From Aplysia californica (taxonomy: Eukaryota; Mollusca; Gastropoda; Aplysiida; Aplysiidae): a DNA stretch of 64,000 nt. Positions within the stretch are counted from its first letter, which is position 1, and each line of letters opens with the position of its first letter. The translations under genes were made by a program, and so were the position numbers. Shown piece after piece: positions 1 through 11,913 of this stretch. Below the pieces are notes generated by a model, which saw only the letters and a list, made by a program, of their open reading frames with translations, searched no databases and had not been told where the DNA came from. Location of the stretch: assembly GCF_000002075.1 (NCBI RefSeq), contig NW_004797617.1, positions 708,539 to 772,538 on the forward strand, written 5' to 3'.

Positions 1-31
<31 letters not shown>
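1..31. repeat. (AG)n microsatellite
   Basis: Pure AG dinucleotide run at the window edge. It probably continues outside the window. Confidence 0.95.
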
Positions 32-33
<2 letters not shown>

Positions 34-1353
34 ATGTCTAGATCTAGAGTCTTGCTCTATAAAAAAGATACGCGCCAAATTTTGAAAAAGTCAAAACAAC
101 GAAGTAAACATTTAATTTTGTGGGTTTAAATGAACTCAACGTGTTGGGGATATGACTACACCATATGTATCTAGAAAAAGTCAATACAATGAAGTTTGGC
201 CTAATAAAGTATGCATCAACATTGCGAAGCACACGTCCAAACAGAGTTGGATATCGAGATTCTAGATTAAAAATAGTAAAAGCAGCTGTCTCTATAACAC
301 GCGACGAAGCACAAACTGAACGGAAGTAGCCCCCACTAAAATATGAAATGGCTAATTGCAGAGTGAAAACATCCGAGAGCTTCGATTTACCGGAAAAACC
401 ATCAAACCTGAAAAAGCAAAAGGCAGTTTCCGAAATTTGAAAATATGCCCACTTAACCCTTTGTGACAATTCTTAACTGAATCATATTTTTTATTATTTT
501 ATGGCACCTGTGTAACCTATGTATACTGACCCCACAAATGCGCTTAGTTTTATTATATAATACTAGCTGGGTCCCCTTTCGATGAAAGGAATGATCGGGG
601 CATTAACATCAACTGAAAAAAGTCATTGGCCTACTATATTTACACTCTACTGGAATGGAGCAATACATCTTGAGAGATGCAAAAAATTAGAAGGCAGAAG
701 GTCTAGATCTAGATCTATACTCTCAAAACAAAATGCGCCTCGCAAAATATCACTTCCGCACCGGATTTGCTAAAATTGCAGAGACAGAAGCGTCGGCCTA
801 CAAAAGTGATCGGCGAAATAAAGAAATTTAGATTTTTGCAGCAAAACTGTCTCAAAACTGAAAAAACGAAGGGCGTCATGATCTGGAGAATATTTTAAAG
901 AATCTTTTGTTGAAAACCGCATGTCGATCGATGCAGCCATCAAAAAACCCTTTGAATAGCAGAATTCGGCCACCACAAATAGATCTAGATAATAGAAGAT
1001 TACATTGCTATGAAACATTTAATCCTGCTCAGAGTCGTACAATCCAGGACCTTTATTTAACTCTGAAGGACTACGAACTCGACACAACATTTAGAGAAGT
1101 ATGCTAAATCCTCGAAATCGCACTGACGTTTTTATGTCGGTCCACTAAGGAAACCATTGACAGCATCCTCAACTTCAGCAACAGAATGATGGACACGATA
1201 GCTGCAGAAAAAGAACGAAGGGTAGACTGCTTCAAATAAGTTTCCTCTAAACAGAGGATGAAGAATACATCTCATTTACCATACCCTTGACTATTTTCAA
1301 CCTGCTTTAAGTCAATTGTGCACGCCCACTTTCTAGACCCACGAGCCGCCCCC

Positions 1354-1355
<2 letters not shown>
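32..1355. other. Non-coding stretch, nothing recognised
   Basis: Only short open frames without family resemblance are present. A short TAGATCTAGATCT tract lies near 702-717, one of many such hexamer tracts in the window. Confidence 0.6.
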
Positions 1356-1441
<86 letters not shown>

Positions 1442-1447
1442 TATATA
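1356..1447. repeat. (TA)n microsatellite
   Basis: About 90 bases of nearly pure TA with one phase break near 1434. It directly abuts the left end of a mariner element, which targets TA. Confidence 0.95.
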
Positions 1448-1958
1448 CGAGGGGCATACCAAATGTTTTTTACCTGACCATGAAGGAATAAAGATAGAAA
1501 GCTGAAGTTTTGGAAAGCCAACAATATCTTCCTAGAATGCTTGAAAATTTTGGGGAATTTCAGATTACGGGTTTTACCACCAATTCAAAATAAAAATGGA
1601 GAAAAAAATTGAGCACAGGCAGTAATAAAGTATTTGTTCTTGCAAGGCAAGCAACTACAGGATATTTTTACGGAGATGCATGCTGTATAGGGAACTGATT
1701 GTCCATTCTATGCTGTGATAAAATTTTGGTGTAAAAAAAAGTGATGATGAGGTCAAAGAAGAGGTAGAGGGCTAGTTTTCTGACAAAGAGGGTCCTCTAT
1801 TCTCAAGGTCTTTTCAAGGTCACACACAGATGGCAAACATGTACATGTATAATACTGGGAGGCGATTACATAAAGAAAGGCTAAGCTTAGTACCAAATTT
1901 CAGCTTTCTACCTTTATTCCTTCATGGTCAGGTAAAAAAAAAATTGGTATGCCCTTCG
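1448..1958 (+). mobile_element. Internally deleted mariner-like transposon
   Basis: The ends are inverted repeats of roughly 65 bp. The left arm begins CGAGGGGCATACCAA (1448-1512), and the right arm (about 1893-1958) reads CGAAGGGCATACCAA on the minus strand. Both arms share the block TACCTGACCATGAAGGAATA. TA-rich flanks fit mariner TA targeting. The interior near 1617-1760 encodes a helix-turn-helix-like stretch, roughly KYLFLQGKQLQDIFTEMHAV followed after a stop by GTDCPFYAVIKFW. This resembles the N-terminus of mariner-type transposases. No DDE catalytic part is present, so the copy is non-autonomous. Confidence 0.8.
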
Positions 1959-2006
1959 ATATATGGCTGACTGTAACTGTAAATGCACGGAGCACGCGTA
2001 AATTAA

Positions 2007-2160
2007 TACCGCACAGAGGAGTGGGGGGGCTGGCAGTAAATACATGGTTTACCGTGTAAATACCACACAGAGAGGAGCTGGTAGTAAATACACGGTATAC
2101 TGCATGTGTAAAGACCGCACAGAGGGGGAGCTGGTAGTAAATACATGGTATACTGTGGGC
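2007..2160. repeat. Minisatellite, about 3 units of 50-55 bp
   Basis: Three imperfect units each carry CGCACAGAGG-like and GTAGTAAATACA-like blocks, with starts near 2010, 2065 and 2116. A related unit lies near 4830-4890. Confidence 0.7.
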
Positions 2161-3640
2161 TTGCAGCCCAGGTCTGTTTTAAGAGTGAGAGACACGTATA
2201 GATCTTATTCTGGCTGAAGGCCTAGATTTCCGGGCTCTTCTGGGTTGGTAACCTACGGCAAAGTAGGTCTAATGGAAATCGTCACTTGTGCTGCGGCTTT
2301 GGATACCAGCACCAATGGACTTCGCATGCCTTGAGAAGTTGTGTCACACGGGCAGTGTTGTGGTATACTTACCATTGCGGGGTTTTTTTTCTTTCAAGAA
2401 GAAGGCTCCCTATAACAAGCCAGTAGTTCTTACCCTTCCCAGAAGTTCGATATTTACTAGCTACTAGTACGTCGTAAATAGACCAGATCTTTATGTGTAC
2501 ATGTACATGTTGATGTGTTACAATACATCGGGACCCATTTTGAGTCATATTTGTTTTAGAGGGTAAAATAACCTGATGATCCAGGAGTTTTTAGATATGA
2601 CTGTAACTTGATAAGTACTTGGCTGGGGATAACTGTTGTAAATAAATGTGTCTCGGGCATACTTTGGACCAATACAGACAACTACGGATGAGTTGATGGC
2701 ATCGGGAGAGTGAAAAAAGATAAAATCATCCGAAGATCAACTTACTGTAAGGACCACAAAACAAACGGACAACAAAGTCCTTCCCCAGCTCAAACTTATA
2801 ATAATAAATTTTAATTTTAGTCAGCCACTGTGGTAAAAATCGTGGCGACAGGAAGGGTTGCCAAGCAATATTTATTCACGCCATTCCTCACAGCGCACAC
2901 AGAGCCGTGCGCGCGCGTGCATGTGTGTGTGTTTGTTTGTATATGTATGTGAAAGAGAGAGAGAGAGGGGGGGGGGGCGGTTTACAAGCGCCCGCTAACG
3001 GTTATTCTAACAATAATTAATACGCTTGTACTCGTAACATGTAAATTTGCGAGCGACAATCTTATCAACGTGCACTCTCACTGCGCTGATCAAGTTTTGT
3101 ATTCTTAGTAAAACTATCACTGTTAGCCATTTTCTTAATTCTCACATTGTACAATGTCCGTTATACACGAACTGTAGATCACTACTAAAACCCCTTGAAA
3201 AGTGAACGCTATTACTATAAGCGACAAAAAAACCGTTTTACAAAGACGCTTTAGATAAATAACTTTTATTGGTAACAATTCTCACTGGGGCTGCAAGCTA
3301 TTGAAAGTAAATATTACCCTAATTATTAAATTACAGTCGAGAATACTTTTTCAGCCCAGTATGTTATGCTAAAATTTTACTGTATTACCCGTTATTCATT
3401 GTCTCGCGATGCACCATACCCTTTGACTTTGACCTTGAGTGGAGGAGAAGTCGCAACGGACGTGGTTATTGCGTCATGGAGTCAAATACAAAAGGACCTT
3501 CGTAGAACCTCTTTGATATGGGCCCACACCCGCTCTTGCGCTTCCCTCATGGTATCATGAAAGTTTATTTAACTTTAATCATTGCTTGATCACTCTTTAC
3601 CATATTTATTTTGTTTTCAAAACCAAATATATTTCCTGCC
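2161..3640. other. Non-coding stretch with simple repeats
   Basis: No supported gene. A GT-rich, then AG-rich, then poly-G tract occupies about 2905-2980. Confidence 0.6.
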
Positions 3641-4000
3641 CTCCCTTTGCACTCGCCAAATAGAACAGTATTTGAGCCATATATGAAAGCACGCTAAGAT
3701 CATATTCACAAAGAACTCGACCTGAAATAGACATCGTCGATCATGGTTCACCATTCATTTCTCTGTGTGGGTGCTCTAAAAAACAACAACCTAATAATAT
3801 ATTAATATTACGGTACATATCTTATGCTTTCCCCGTCACCCACAATTCAAGTTCTGTAAGTTGTTCAGGGTCTACTGACCATCTACGCCTGCCTCTTTTG
3901 CCTTCTATTTTTTTCAGTGAGAGCAATGTTCAAGGCGTTTGGCGTTTATGTCGATTCGACTGTTGTGGAAACTGCATTAAAATTTGTCTCTTCCTAATAC
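3640..4000 (-). repeat. Diverged copy of the unknown family at 19.6-20.2 kb
   Basis: The segments GATCATGGTTCACCATTCAT (3741-3760) and CCCCGTCACCCA (about 3832-3843), and the pyrimidine-rich run after them, align in the same order with 20041-20220 (GATCATGGTTCAGCATTCAT, CCCCGTTACCCA). The match covers what looks like an intron and its borders in the better copy. It shows that this family is repeated. No coding frame survives here. Confidence 0.55.
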
Positions 4001-4859
4001 TTCGCATTACTCAACTGTATGGCTTCTTTCACCATTGCCTCATTTCATTTCCTTCTATTAATTAATCCTCAATGTCTCCTAAGAAACCACATCTTTTTTC
4101 TTCTATTTATTTTTACTATCTATTTATAAGATACTGATTATTATTATTATTGAGTGATATTCTAAATAACGCACGCAAAAAATTCATTCTTATCGTAGCG
4201 CTGGACAGGCAGCATGTTGCCCGGACTCTAACCCTGTGGTCACGCTGACCTTACGACACGTGCACTCGCAAACTAAAGTATCTCGAATGTGATGCAGTGC
4301 GAATATTTATCGATCAGGGTGTGCGGGTGTAAAACACCCAGTAACTAGAGAGTCTATACGACATGAAATGTGTCACTGGGGATAGGGTTAAAAATGTATG
4401 ACTCAAAAATGACAAACACTGGGGGTTTTTCTATGTTATATTATATAAATGTCTGGTCTATTTTGGGGTCACCATATACAAGGAGGGCAATCTTTGGTGA
4501 GGGGGTAGTAGGGCCTACGTAATATATAATGCCATAACCTGCTAACACAAAGCCACCAAGTTACCTCTCAAAGCTACCAGGTTTTAGGGCGGTTAGGGAC
4601 AAACCAGAAGATGGTCAATGGAGGGTCGCCTTTCCGAGGACTTTGTTATGAAGGGCACCGATTCAGAATCTGATCTTGATCTAGGTCTCTGCGTCTGATT
4701 GGACAACTTCAAAAGGCAGGCTAGGCCTACACTATGCTGCGATTCACACTTTCAACAATTTATGTTTTAGTTATTTCCTCCACCAAACGGTCGGTTATCA
4801 TAATCGAAATTGGTATCCCAAAACTGTCCGTGTAAATACTGCAAGGTGGGGGGTCTGGT

Positions 4860-4888
4860 GGTAAATACACGTATACCGTGTATTTACC
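4860..4888. repeat. Perfect 12-bp inverted repeat (GGTAAATACACG)
   Basis: The arms GGTAAATACACG (4860-4871) and CGTGTATTTACC (4877-4888) are separated by 5 bases. The arm sequence also occurs in the minisatellite at 2007-2160. Confidence 0.8.
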
Positions 4889-5217
4889 CATATCCTATAT
4901 AGATCTATACTAGCGAGCAAAAGAAACGCAAAAAAAACTCTTTTGGCCATAACTAAATAACGATCAATGGTAAAAAAAAAAAATTTACACCGTCGATAGT
5001 ATATCATATGCTCTTTGGAAATCTAAAGTTGCCCGTCTTGCTTTTCTCCGTCAACTAGAGTTATTGCTCTTTAATTTAAGCATAGGAACATCCACGTGGT
5101 GCCTTCGAAACATGGTCTAAATGAGTGAAAAAGGGGTGAAAAGTATTCTCCTGAGCTCGGCTATAAAAGCCGTGGTAAAAAATCGGTTCGATCATTTCGC
5201 CTTCAATTGCTACGACA

Positions 5218-6212
5218 ATGCCACGTTTAAGGGCTATACAGCAAGAAATAGTAATAGCCCGTTTGGAGGGTGGAGAAAGGCAAATTGTGGTTGCCAATCA
5301 TTTTGGTGTTCACATCTCGACTATCCACAGACTCATAACCGTTTTTAGCTCACGAATTTTACGTCGGACCGAAAAAGGTCAGGTCGACCCGGAGTGACTG
5401 ATGCACGTGCATACAAATAAATTGTCCGGGTGTATCGTTCAAATCGACTTCAGACAGCTACAAGAACATCAGATTTCGTAAGAGGTACCCACGGAAGAGC
5501 CATAAGTCGACACACAGTAAACCGACGATTACGTCAGAAAGACCTAGACGCCCTCGACCTTACCATGGTCCAGTCTTGACCGCACACCATCGCCAAGAGC
5601 GTTTCAACTGGGCCCAGCACCATGTCAACAGCCGTCTGAGAGACATGTCTTTGGTTCTCATTTTTGGACGAATGCCTGTTCTCCATAGATACACTAAACA
5701 GAGGCCTCAGATTTAACCAAGAGGAAGGTAAACGTTATCGTGACAACTGTGTCAAAGAAAGGAATCACTGGGAAGGACATAGCGTCATGATCTGAGGTGG
5801 AATCATGTGGAACCACAGAGTAGGACCAATAATCTTCCACAATGCTGCCCGTTGCATAGCAGAAGTTCATAGGCCCCTCTACACAATCATAATTTTAACT
5901 TCCGGTTCCATTCAGATAATGCTTGTGTGCACGCTTCCCGTGTTACACAGGATTTCCTCCAACACCATAGCATCCCTCTGCAGCATCACCCTGCCCTTAG
6001 CGCGGATTTAAATCCAATTAAGCATTTTTAGGACGAAATTAAAAGATGCACCGAGGGGAGATAATCGAGGCCGAGAACCTCGCAGTAACTGAATGTGGCC
6101 ATCCAGGAGATATGGAGGCAGATCCCACTACGTTCTACTAACAACCAAGAGGCTTCCTTGTACCGGAGATGCACTGCCGTTATCCGATCTAATTGTAGCC
6201 AAAACCACTACT
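5218..6212 (+). pseudogene. Tc1-like transposase, decayed
   Basis: Cut-and-paste DNA transposase of the Tc1/mariner DDE superfamily. It starts at ATG 5218 with MPRLRAIQQEIVIARLEGGE and a helix-turn-helix (VVANHFGVHISTIHRLI). Across several frames one can follow SGRPGVTDARAYK, the first catalytic block FLDECLFSID (normally FSDE), HSDNACVHASRV (normally QQDNARPHTARV) and ADLNPIKHFW, where the usual Glu of NPIEH reads Lys. The C-terminus QEIWRQIPLRSTNNQEASLY leads to a stop at 6212. Multiple stops and frameshifts and the altered Glu make it inactive. Confidence 0.85.
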
Positions 6213-6558
6213 GAGCATTTTGATGCATTAACCGGAAGTTGCAAATATAGTGAGGTGCAAAAAAAACGCGAATTTTTTATGTTGTTGTAATCGCCCAATG
6301 CTGAGTTCATAGTTGTGTGATGTGAACTCATATCACTCAACACTTCCCTCGAGCGTCTTGATTGGGCATTTTTGAGCATCGCAAAGATGGCATTGGCTGC
6401 GTAAGCAATACACAACTCACGAGTCATCACTCACCACTGGGACACATTTGCAACTTGTTGTCAGTGGTGAGTTTATGCTCACTCAGTCCTGGGCGTATGC
6501 CTATAAAAATCCGCGCCTCGAAATGTTGCATTCATATCGAAACAGACGAGCTACAGAC

Positions 6559-6787
6559 ATGCCAAGGTTATCAAGGGAAAACAGAGAAAGAGCTGTCGGG
6601 CGACTGGCGGCCGGTGAGTCGGTGGAACAGATGTCCCAGGTTTTTGGTGTCCACCCAAGCACCATTTATCACCTTCGGAACCGATTACAAGCGAAAGCGA
6701 GCACAGCAGATCGACCAAGGAGCAGAAGACCAAGGGGGACAACTCCGGCCCATGATTGTGTCATCATTCGTCGAGACCGCCTACCCC
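6559..6787 (+). pseudogene. Tc1-like transposase, N-terminal half
   Basis: ATG 6559 opens MPRLSRENRERAVGRLAAGE, followed by the helix-turn-helix region VEQMSQVFGVHPSTIYHLRN and the linker RPRSRRPRGTTPAHDCVII. This is the DNA-binding half of a Tc1 transposase. The frame runs without a stop until the LINE interrupts it after RRDR. The matching C-terminal half resumes at about 11914. Confidence 0.9.
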
Positions 6788-7246
6788 CAGTGGGTCGGGG
6801 GGATATAAATAGACCCACTGCTTCGTCTGCAGAAGGTGCAACCTCTTCAAAGGCGGAGTGTCGCACAAGGACCCCAACCCTCTGGGATACGTGTGCGACA
6901 CTCACTTGGGTGTATCTTCCTTTTCTCCTTCCTTCTTTCTTTCTTCTTCTATCTTTTCTCCCACAGCTGACCTCAAGTGCAGCAAAAAGAGAGGTCACCC
7001 ATCCCACAGAGTGGGCGCCTCGTTGACCGTGAGGTGCGACCCGTGCGGAGGGAAACCGGGTACCTGGCGGTTGAGGTGAGATCAGTCCACGGACTGTCCC
7101 TCGCCAACACACCTCTTTGGCCCAGGTTTTCCTCTTAGACGGGAGAGTGGCTGGCACGGCCCATGCCACTCAATCGGTTGAGAGCTGAAACCCCATCAAG
7201 CCCTTGGTCAATCTTGACGGGAGGGTCTTGTACTTTCTCGTTGAGA
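6788..7246 (+). promoter_or_regulatory. LINE 5' UTR promoter-like monomer (single unit in copy 1)
   Basis: One unit of the sequence that is tandemly repeated in copy 2. It begins CAGTGGGTC, then a G run and GATATAAATA, then GACCCACTG. A TATA-like box is thus framed by a perfect 9-bp inverted repeat. Further on, the arms GAGTGTCGCACA and TGTGCGACACTC (about 6858-6907) can form a stem, followed by a long pyrimidine run (about 6918-6963). The promoter role is inferred from position, the TATA-like box and tandem arrangement. Confidence 0.65.
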
Positions 7247-7358
7247 GTTTACCTCCGGGGTAGCCCTGGCACAGCTCTGGTCATCCGAGCAATGTGTCCC
7301 CTTGTTGGGCTCCGTGGCGGGCGGGGAGCCCCGGAGTCGAATCAAATAGAAAACTCTC

Positions 7359-8143
7359 ATGGATTCTAAAAACCCTAAAGACCCTTCCCCAGCTCCCAAC
7401 GTAAAGAAGTCTCGGCTGGCGGAAGCGGGTGCGGCCGCCGGGCCGAGCAAAAATTTAAAAACAGGTAAAAGGACCTTTACCGTTGCTTCTTTCCTCCCTT
7501 CTCCCGGGGAGCTTGCGAAGCAGCCGTACGTGGCCATCTGCTGCAAAGAAGACGCACAGAAGAAGATCACTGATCTGAATCTGTTCAAGACAGGAGATGC
7601 ACTACGACAGGTTCAGGGATACATCCTACGAATGTCCAGAAGCTGCTGTCCTCTGGTGTACTCCTCGTCAAGTGCGCAACTGAAGACGAAGTGACCAAAC
7701 TCCTGGATACCACGACCTTCGGCGGTATTCCATGTAGGTCCGAGCGCTGCCAGAAATTCAACCGCTCGAAGGGCGTGGTCCGCAGCCATAAGCTGAAAGT
7801 CTGCTCCATGGAAGAAATTGTGGTGCGCTGTGAGGGAGTGGTCGAAGCCCGCCGGATTACTCTTCGGCGGGGGGAGACTACTATTGAAACGAACACGATT
7901 GTCCTCACTTTTGAATCGTGTCGCCCTCCAGCCACCGTTCGGGCATCTTACTTGGTACTCGACGTACGACCCGATGTGCCGAACCCTCTGCGCTGTTTCA
8001 AGTGTCAGAAGTTCGGCCATAGCCAGTCACGGTGCCGTCATGCAGCCGTGTGTTCTCGTTGTGGCAAGACCGGGCATCCTGAGAAGGAGGAGTCAGAGTG
8101 TTTCTTCGAAGCCGGGGCCTTTGAGCTCCAAAATAAAAACTAA
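7359..8143 (+). pseudogene. LINE ORF1 (gag-like RNA-binding protein), copy 1
   Basis: The nucleic-acid-binding ORF1 protein starts at ATG 7359 (MDSKNPKDPSPAPNVKKSRL). A frameshift lies near 7620 and the frame continues from about 7691. Zinc knuckles CFKCQKFGHSQSRCRH and CSRCGKTGHPEKE are visible. After the second knuckle the sequence jumps to the last few codons. Copy 2 instead has a third knuckle and a long Pro/Ser-rich tail there. The jump lies at a GAGAAGGA/GGAGAAG microhomology. The stop at 8141-8143 is 9 bases before the ORF2 ATG. Confidence 0.88.
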
Positions 8144-8152
8144 AAAATCATA

Positions 8153-11100
8153 ATGGCGGTCCTGCAATGGAATGCCGGCGGAATCCGACCTTCCATTGCA
8201 GAATTGCAACATTTACAGGCCACACTGTGCCCACGGGTGGCCTGTATTCAAGAAACAAAATTCGCCCCGGCTTCAACCATAGACTTAAGAGGATTTACTG
8301 CGTACCATCACATTCACACGGAGAACCAGATTGCTTCCGGTGGTACCACCATCTACACCGACAACCACACACTCCACAGACAGGTATATCTTAAGACGAC
8401 CCTCCAGGCTATTGCCGTACGGGTCACCCTGCAGAGACCAATCACGATCTGCTCAGTTTATATCCCACCAAATTACCCCCTCAAAATAACCCAACTAAAT
8501 GACTTAAAGGCTCAGCTTCCAAAACCCTTTATTTTGCTAGGTGATTTCAATGCCCACAGCCCCATTTGGAGAGACAAACCTATAGACTAGAAAGGAACAA
8601 TAATAGAAAACTTTTTATTTCAAAATAACATCTGTCTCTTAAATGATAAATCCCCAACTTACAGAAACAGAGCCTCTTATAGCACTTCATCCCTTGACCT
8701 CACCTTTTGTACCCCTGACCTAGTCCCAGATCTTGAGTGGTCTGTGCTGGATGACCGTACGGACCCTTTCCCAATTCTCCTAAAAAACAATAGCCTCCTA
8801 AACGACCCGATCCCAGAACGCTTCAACTTCAAAAAAGCAGACTGGGGCGGGTTTGCCAATCAATGTTCCCAGATTCTTAATCCCAATTTCGACCACAACT
8901 ACAATAAATTCCACGAAAAGCTTTTAGAAATATGTCACAAACACATACCAAAAACAAAAACAAAACCCCGGAGGAACAAGATCTGGTTCTCTTGGGAATG
9001 TGAGGACGTAGTAAAGAAAAATAAGGCAGCGTATCGAAAGGCTGTCAACAACACCACCATAGAAAACAAGATCAATTATTTAAAGACTCGAGCTGTGGCA
9101 CGTAGATGCCCCAGGGAGAGCAAAAGACAATCATTCCAAAAATACATCTCCAATATCAACAGCCAGACACCACTCAATCAAGTTTTCAAAATTACTAAAA
9201 GATTCTTAGGTAGACGCACAGACACCATTCAGCACGTCCAGAGGCCGGATGGAACCACAGCTGACTGAAACACAAGTGGACATCGCAAACACAATAGCTA
9301 CATCTCTCGCCAAAAACTCATCCCAAGCAAACTACAACACCACTTTTCAAAACATCAAAGCTAACAGAGAAAAACAACACCTAAACTTCCACTCAAACAA
9401 CACTGAAACCTACAACGCAGACTTCACAATAGACGAACTAACATCGTGCATCTCGGACCTGGGCGATACAGCCCCGGGACCAGATGACATCCACAACCAA
9501 ATCTTTAGACATTTACCCTCAGAAACACTCACACTCCTATTATACATATACAACGACATGTGGCGGTCGCACTCCTTTCCGGAGTCTTGGCGTCTCGCCA
9601 CTGTCATTCCAATACCCAAACCAAACAAGGACCACACACACCCATCCCATTACAGACCAATAGCACTAACGAGCTGTCTCTGCAAACTGATTGAAAAAAT
9701 GGTTCACAGGCGACTCATGTGGTTTCTGGAAACGACGGGCTCGCTGAGCGGTCTCCAGTGCGGATTCAGGAAAACTCGATCCACTCTGGATCACCTGGTC
9801 CGCCTGGAGACCTTTATACGCGAGACGTTCGCTGAAAGAGGCCACATGATCGCCATCTTTTTTTACCTAGAAAAAGCCTTCGACACAACCTGGAAGTACG
9901 GCATTCTTCGAGACCTGCACGCACTCGGCATACGCGGTCATCTCCCTGCCTTCATTGGCATCTTCCTGAAGAACCGTTCCTTCCAGGTTCGTGTCGGATC
10001 CTCCCTTTCAGACCCCCTCCAACAGGAGGAAGGAGTCCCCCAGTGGAGCATCCTTTCTCCTCTCCTATTCGAAATTAAAATAAATTCCATAGTAAAAACC
10101 CTCTAAAACAGCATAGACAGATCGTTATACGTTGACGACTTTTTGATATGCTGCCGTTCGAAAAATCCTCTTTTGAGATCTATGGAAAGGCAGCTGCAAA
10201 CGCAGCTGCACAAACTCGAAATGTGGGCAAACAATAACGGTTTCAAGTTCTCCCCGTCAAAGACGGTTGCAGCACACTTCTGCCGAACAGGCAGACGTAT
10301 GCTGCAGCCGGATTTGACACTATACGGGGAAAGGATTCCCGTCCAGGACCAAGCTCGTTTCCCCGGCGTCATTTTCGACAAAAAACTCACATTCATACCA
10401 CACATTAAAGACCTTCGTGTGAGGTGCCATAAAGCGCTAAACGCTTTGAAAATTCTATCGCATCCGGAGTGGGGCGGGGACTTGGGGCTTTCCACACTTC
10501 TCCGGTGGAGAGCCTCCAGGCCGAGGCCAACATACCACCACTCTCACTCAGACGCACACAACTCTCACTACAATACGCAGTTAAACAGAGCTCAACACCG
10601 GAAAATCCAGCGCATAACAGCATTTAAAAAAAAAAATCCAGAAACCATAAACAAATTCCAAAACAACGAAAAACTCATCAAACCCTTCGGCCTCAGAATC
10701 CTTGAGGACCTCAAAAACTTACACTTTTCCAAACAAGACATCCAACAATTTCTTTTCCCCGACCTCCCTCCGTGGCACCTCACCAAGGCAAAAGTAGACT
10801 TACAGCTGACCACACACAACAAAGAAAGCACAAATACCAACACTTTTAAAGCAGAATACAAAAAACTAATAGATAAATACCCCGGTGCGGAGCTCATCTT
10901 CACGGATGGCTCCAAAAAAGACAATGAAGCGGACGCCTCAGCCCTATCTCCCAACAATACACACCAGAGGAGACTCCATCCTGAAGCCTCCATTTTCACT
11001 GCGGAGGCCACTGCCATTGACATGGCACTGGACTCTGTAGAAAATTCTCCTAACAAATCTTTCCTTATCCTTTCTGACTCTCTGTCTTGCATCACCGCAC

Positions 11101-11693
11101 TCACAAACTACACACTCTTACATCCAAAAATATTTAGGCTACAACAGAAAATTCATACACTATCCGAAACAGGAAAAAACATCATGTTCGCTTGGATACT
11201 TAGCCATGTGGGCATCCGAGGAAACGAGCAGGTAGACGACCTGGCGAAGAAAGCTTCATCCCTTCTACTGGGATCAACGACAAACACTCTCCCACAGACT
11301 GACTTTAGAAATAAAGTCAAAAAGTACACCTCCAGTCTGTGGGAGAACCACTGGGAAAACCAGAAAAACAATGAACTATATGTTATAAAACCCAAACTAC
11401 AACAGCAAAATCCTTCGGACCTCTCCAGAAGAGATGAAGTCATTTTTACTCGATTGCGCATCGGACACACGGCCCTGACCCACAAATACCTCCTACAGGG
11501 AGATGAGAAGCCGTTCTGTGTCGGATGCGACACAGATTTTACCATTAGACACATCTTAACCGAATGTCTAGACTTTGGAAAGATCCGAAGAAAATATTAC
11601 AAATGCAAGAAATTGCAAGACATTTTTTCCGTCGTTGGTCCCAGCAAAATTTTGAATTTTATGAAGGCCATTGGCCTTTATGGCAAATTGTAA
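8153..11693 (+). pseudogene. LINE ORF2: endonuclease, reverse transcriptase, RNase H
   Basis: ORF2 nicks target DNA, reverse transcribes LINE RNA and degrades the RNA strand. ATG 8153 opens an APE-type endonuclease (MAVLQWNAGGIRPS, CIQETK, ILLGDFNAHSPIW). The RT domain (about 9420-10170) has KPNKDHTHPSHYRPIALTSC, FFYLEKAFDTTW, GVPQWSILSP and YVDDF. RNase H (about 10890-11250) shows FTDGS, EATAID, LSDS and EQVDD. A Cys/His end CVGCDTDFTIRHILTEC follows. Breaks: TAG at 8588, a 4-base insertion near 9255 and TAA at 10104. In RT motif A the catalytic Asp is Tyr, and GVPQG reads GVPQW. Confidence 0.93.
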
Positions 11694-11913
11694 AATGAAA
11701 TCGTACTATTTAAAATGTTTATTGTTACTTATAAGAGTTGTTTTAAATCGCAAATATATTTACACTGAATTTTAATATTTTAGCATTTTAAAGTCAAATA
11801 GTTAACCAACCGTGCAGTCAACTTTTGCGAAAGTAAACAACTTGTGTTTCGCGCGTTCATATGACCTTAGCAGTTGCAAGCGCCGTAAAACCCTATACTA
11901 CTACTACTACTAC
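11694..11913 (+). other. LINE 3' UTR with SINE-shared hairpin tail
   Basis: After the ORF2 stop, about 160 AT-rich bases lead to GCGCGTTCATATGACCTTAG (11851-11870) and CAGTTGCAAGCGCCGTAAAA (11871-11890), then the (TAC)n tail to 11913. The same 40 bases end the SINEs at 15324, 43882, 48658, 57801 and, reversed, 32200-32240. Bases around CGTT and AGCG can pair across a loop with one wobble. In LINEs this position is the reverse transcriptase recognition site. Confidence 0.85.

Larger units (their letters stand above)
6788..11913 (+). mobile_element. I-group non-LTR retrotransposon (LINE), copy 1
   Basis: The element has a 5' UTR monomer (6788-7246), ORF1 with zinc knuckles, ORF2 with endonuclease, reverse transcriptase and RNase H, and a 3' UTR ending in a (TAC)n tail. 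RNase H after the RT is typical of the I/Nimb group. It is inserted in a Tc1 transposase. The flanks GAGACCGCC and GACACCGCT are a possible imperfect target duplication. Both ORFs are damaged. About 0.7 kb of ORF1 is missing compared with copy 2. Confidence 0.9.

Noticed and set aside
1272-1524. Minus-strand frames rich in Ile/Tyr
   Set aside because: They are translations of the (TA)n microsatellite.
6787-7026. Extension of the Tc1 transposase frame beyond 6787
   Set aside because: The frame runs by chance into the LINE 5' UTR. The true continuation lies after the LINE at 11914.
10592-11554. Long minus-strand frames over LINE ORF2
   Set aside because: Shadows of the real RT/RNase H frame on the plus strand.
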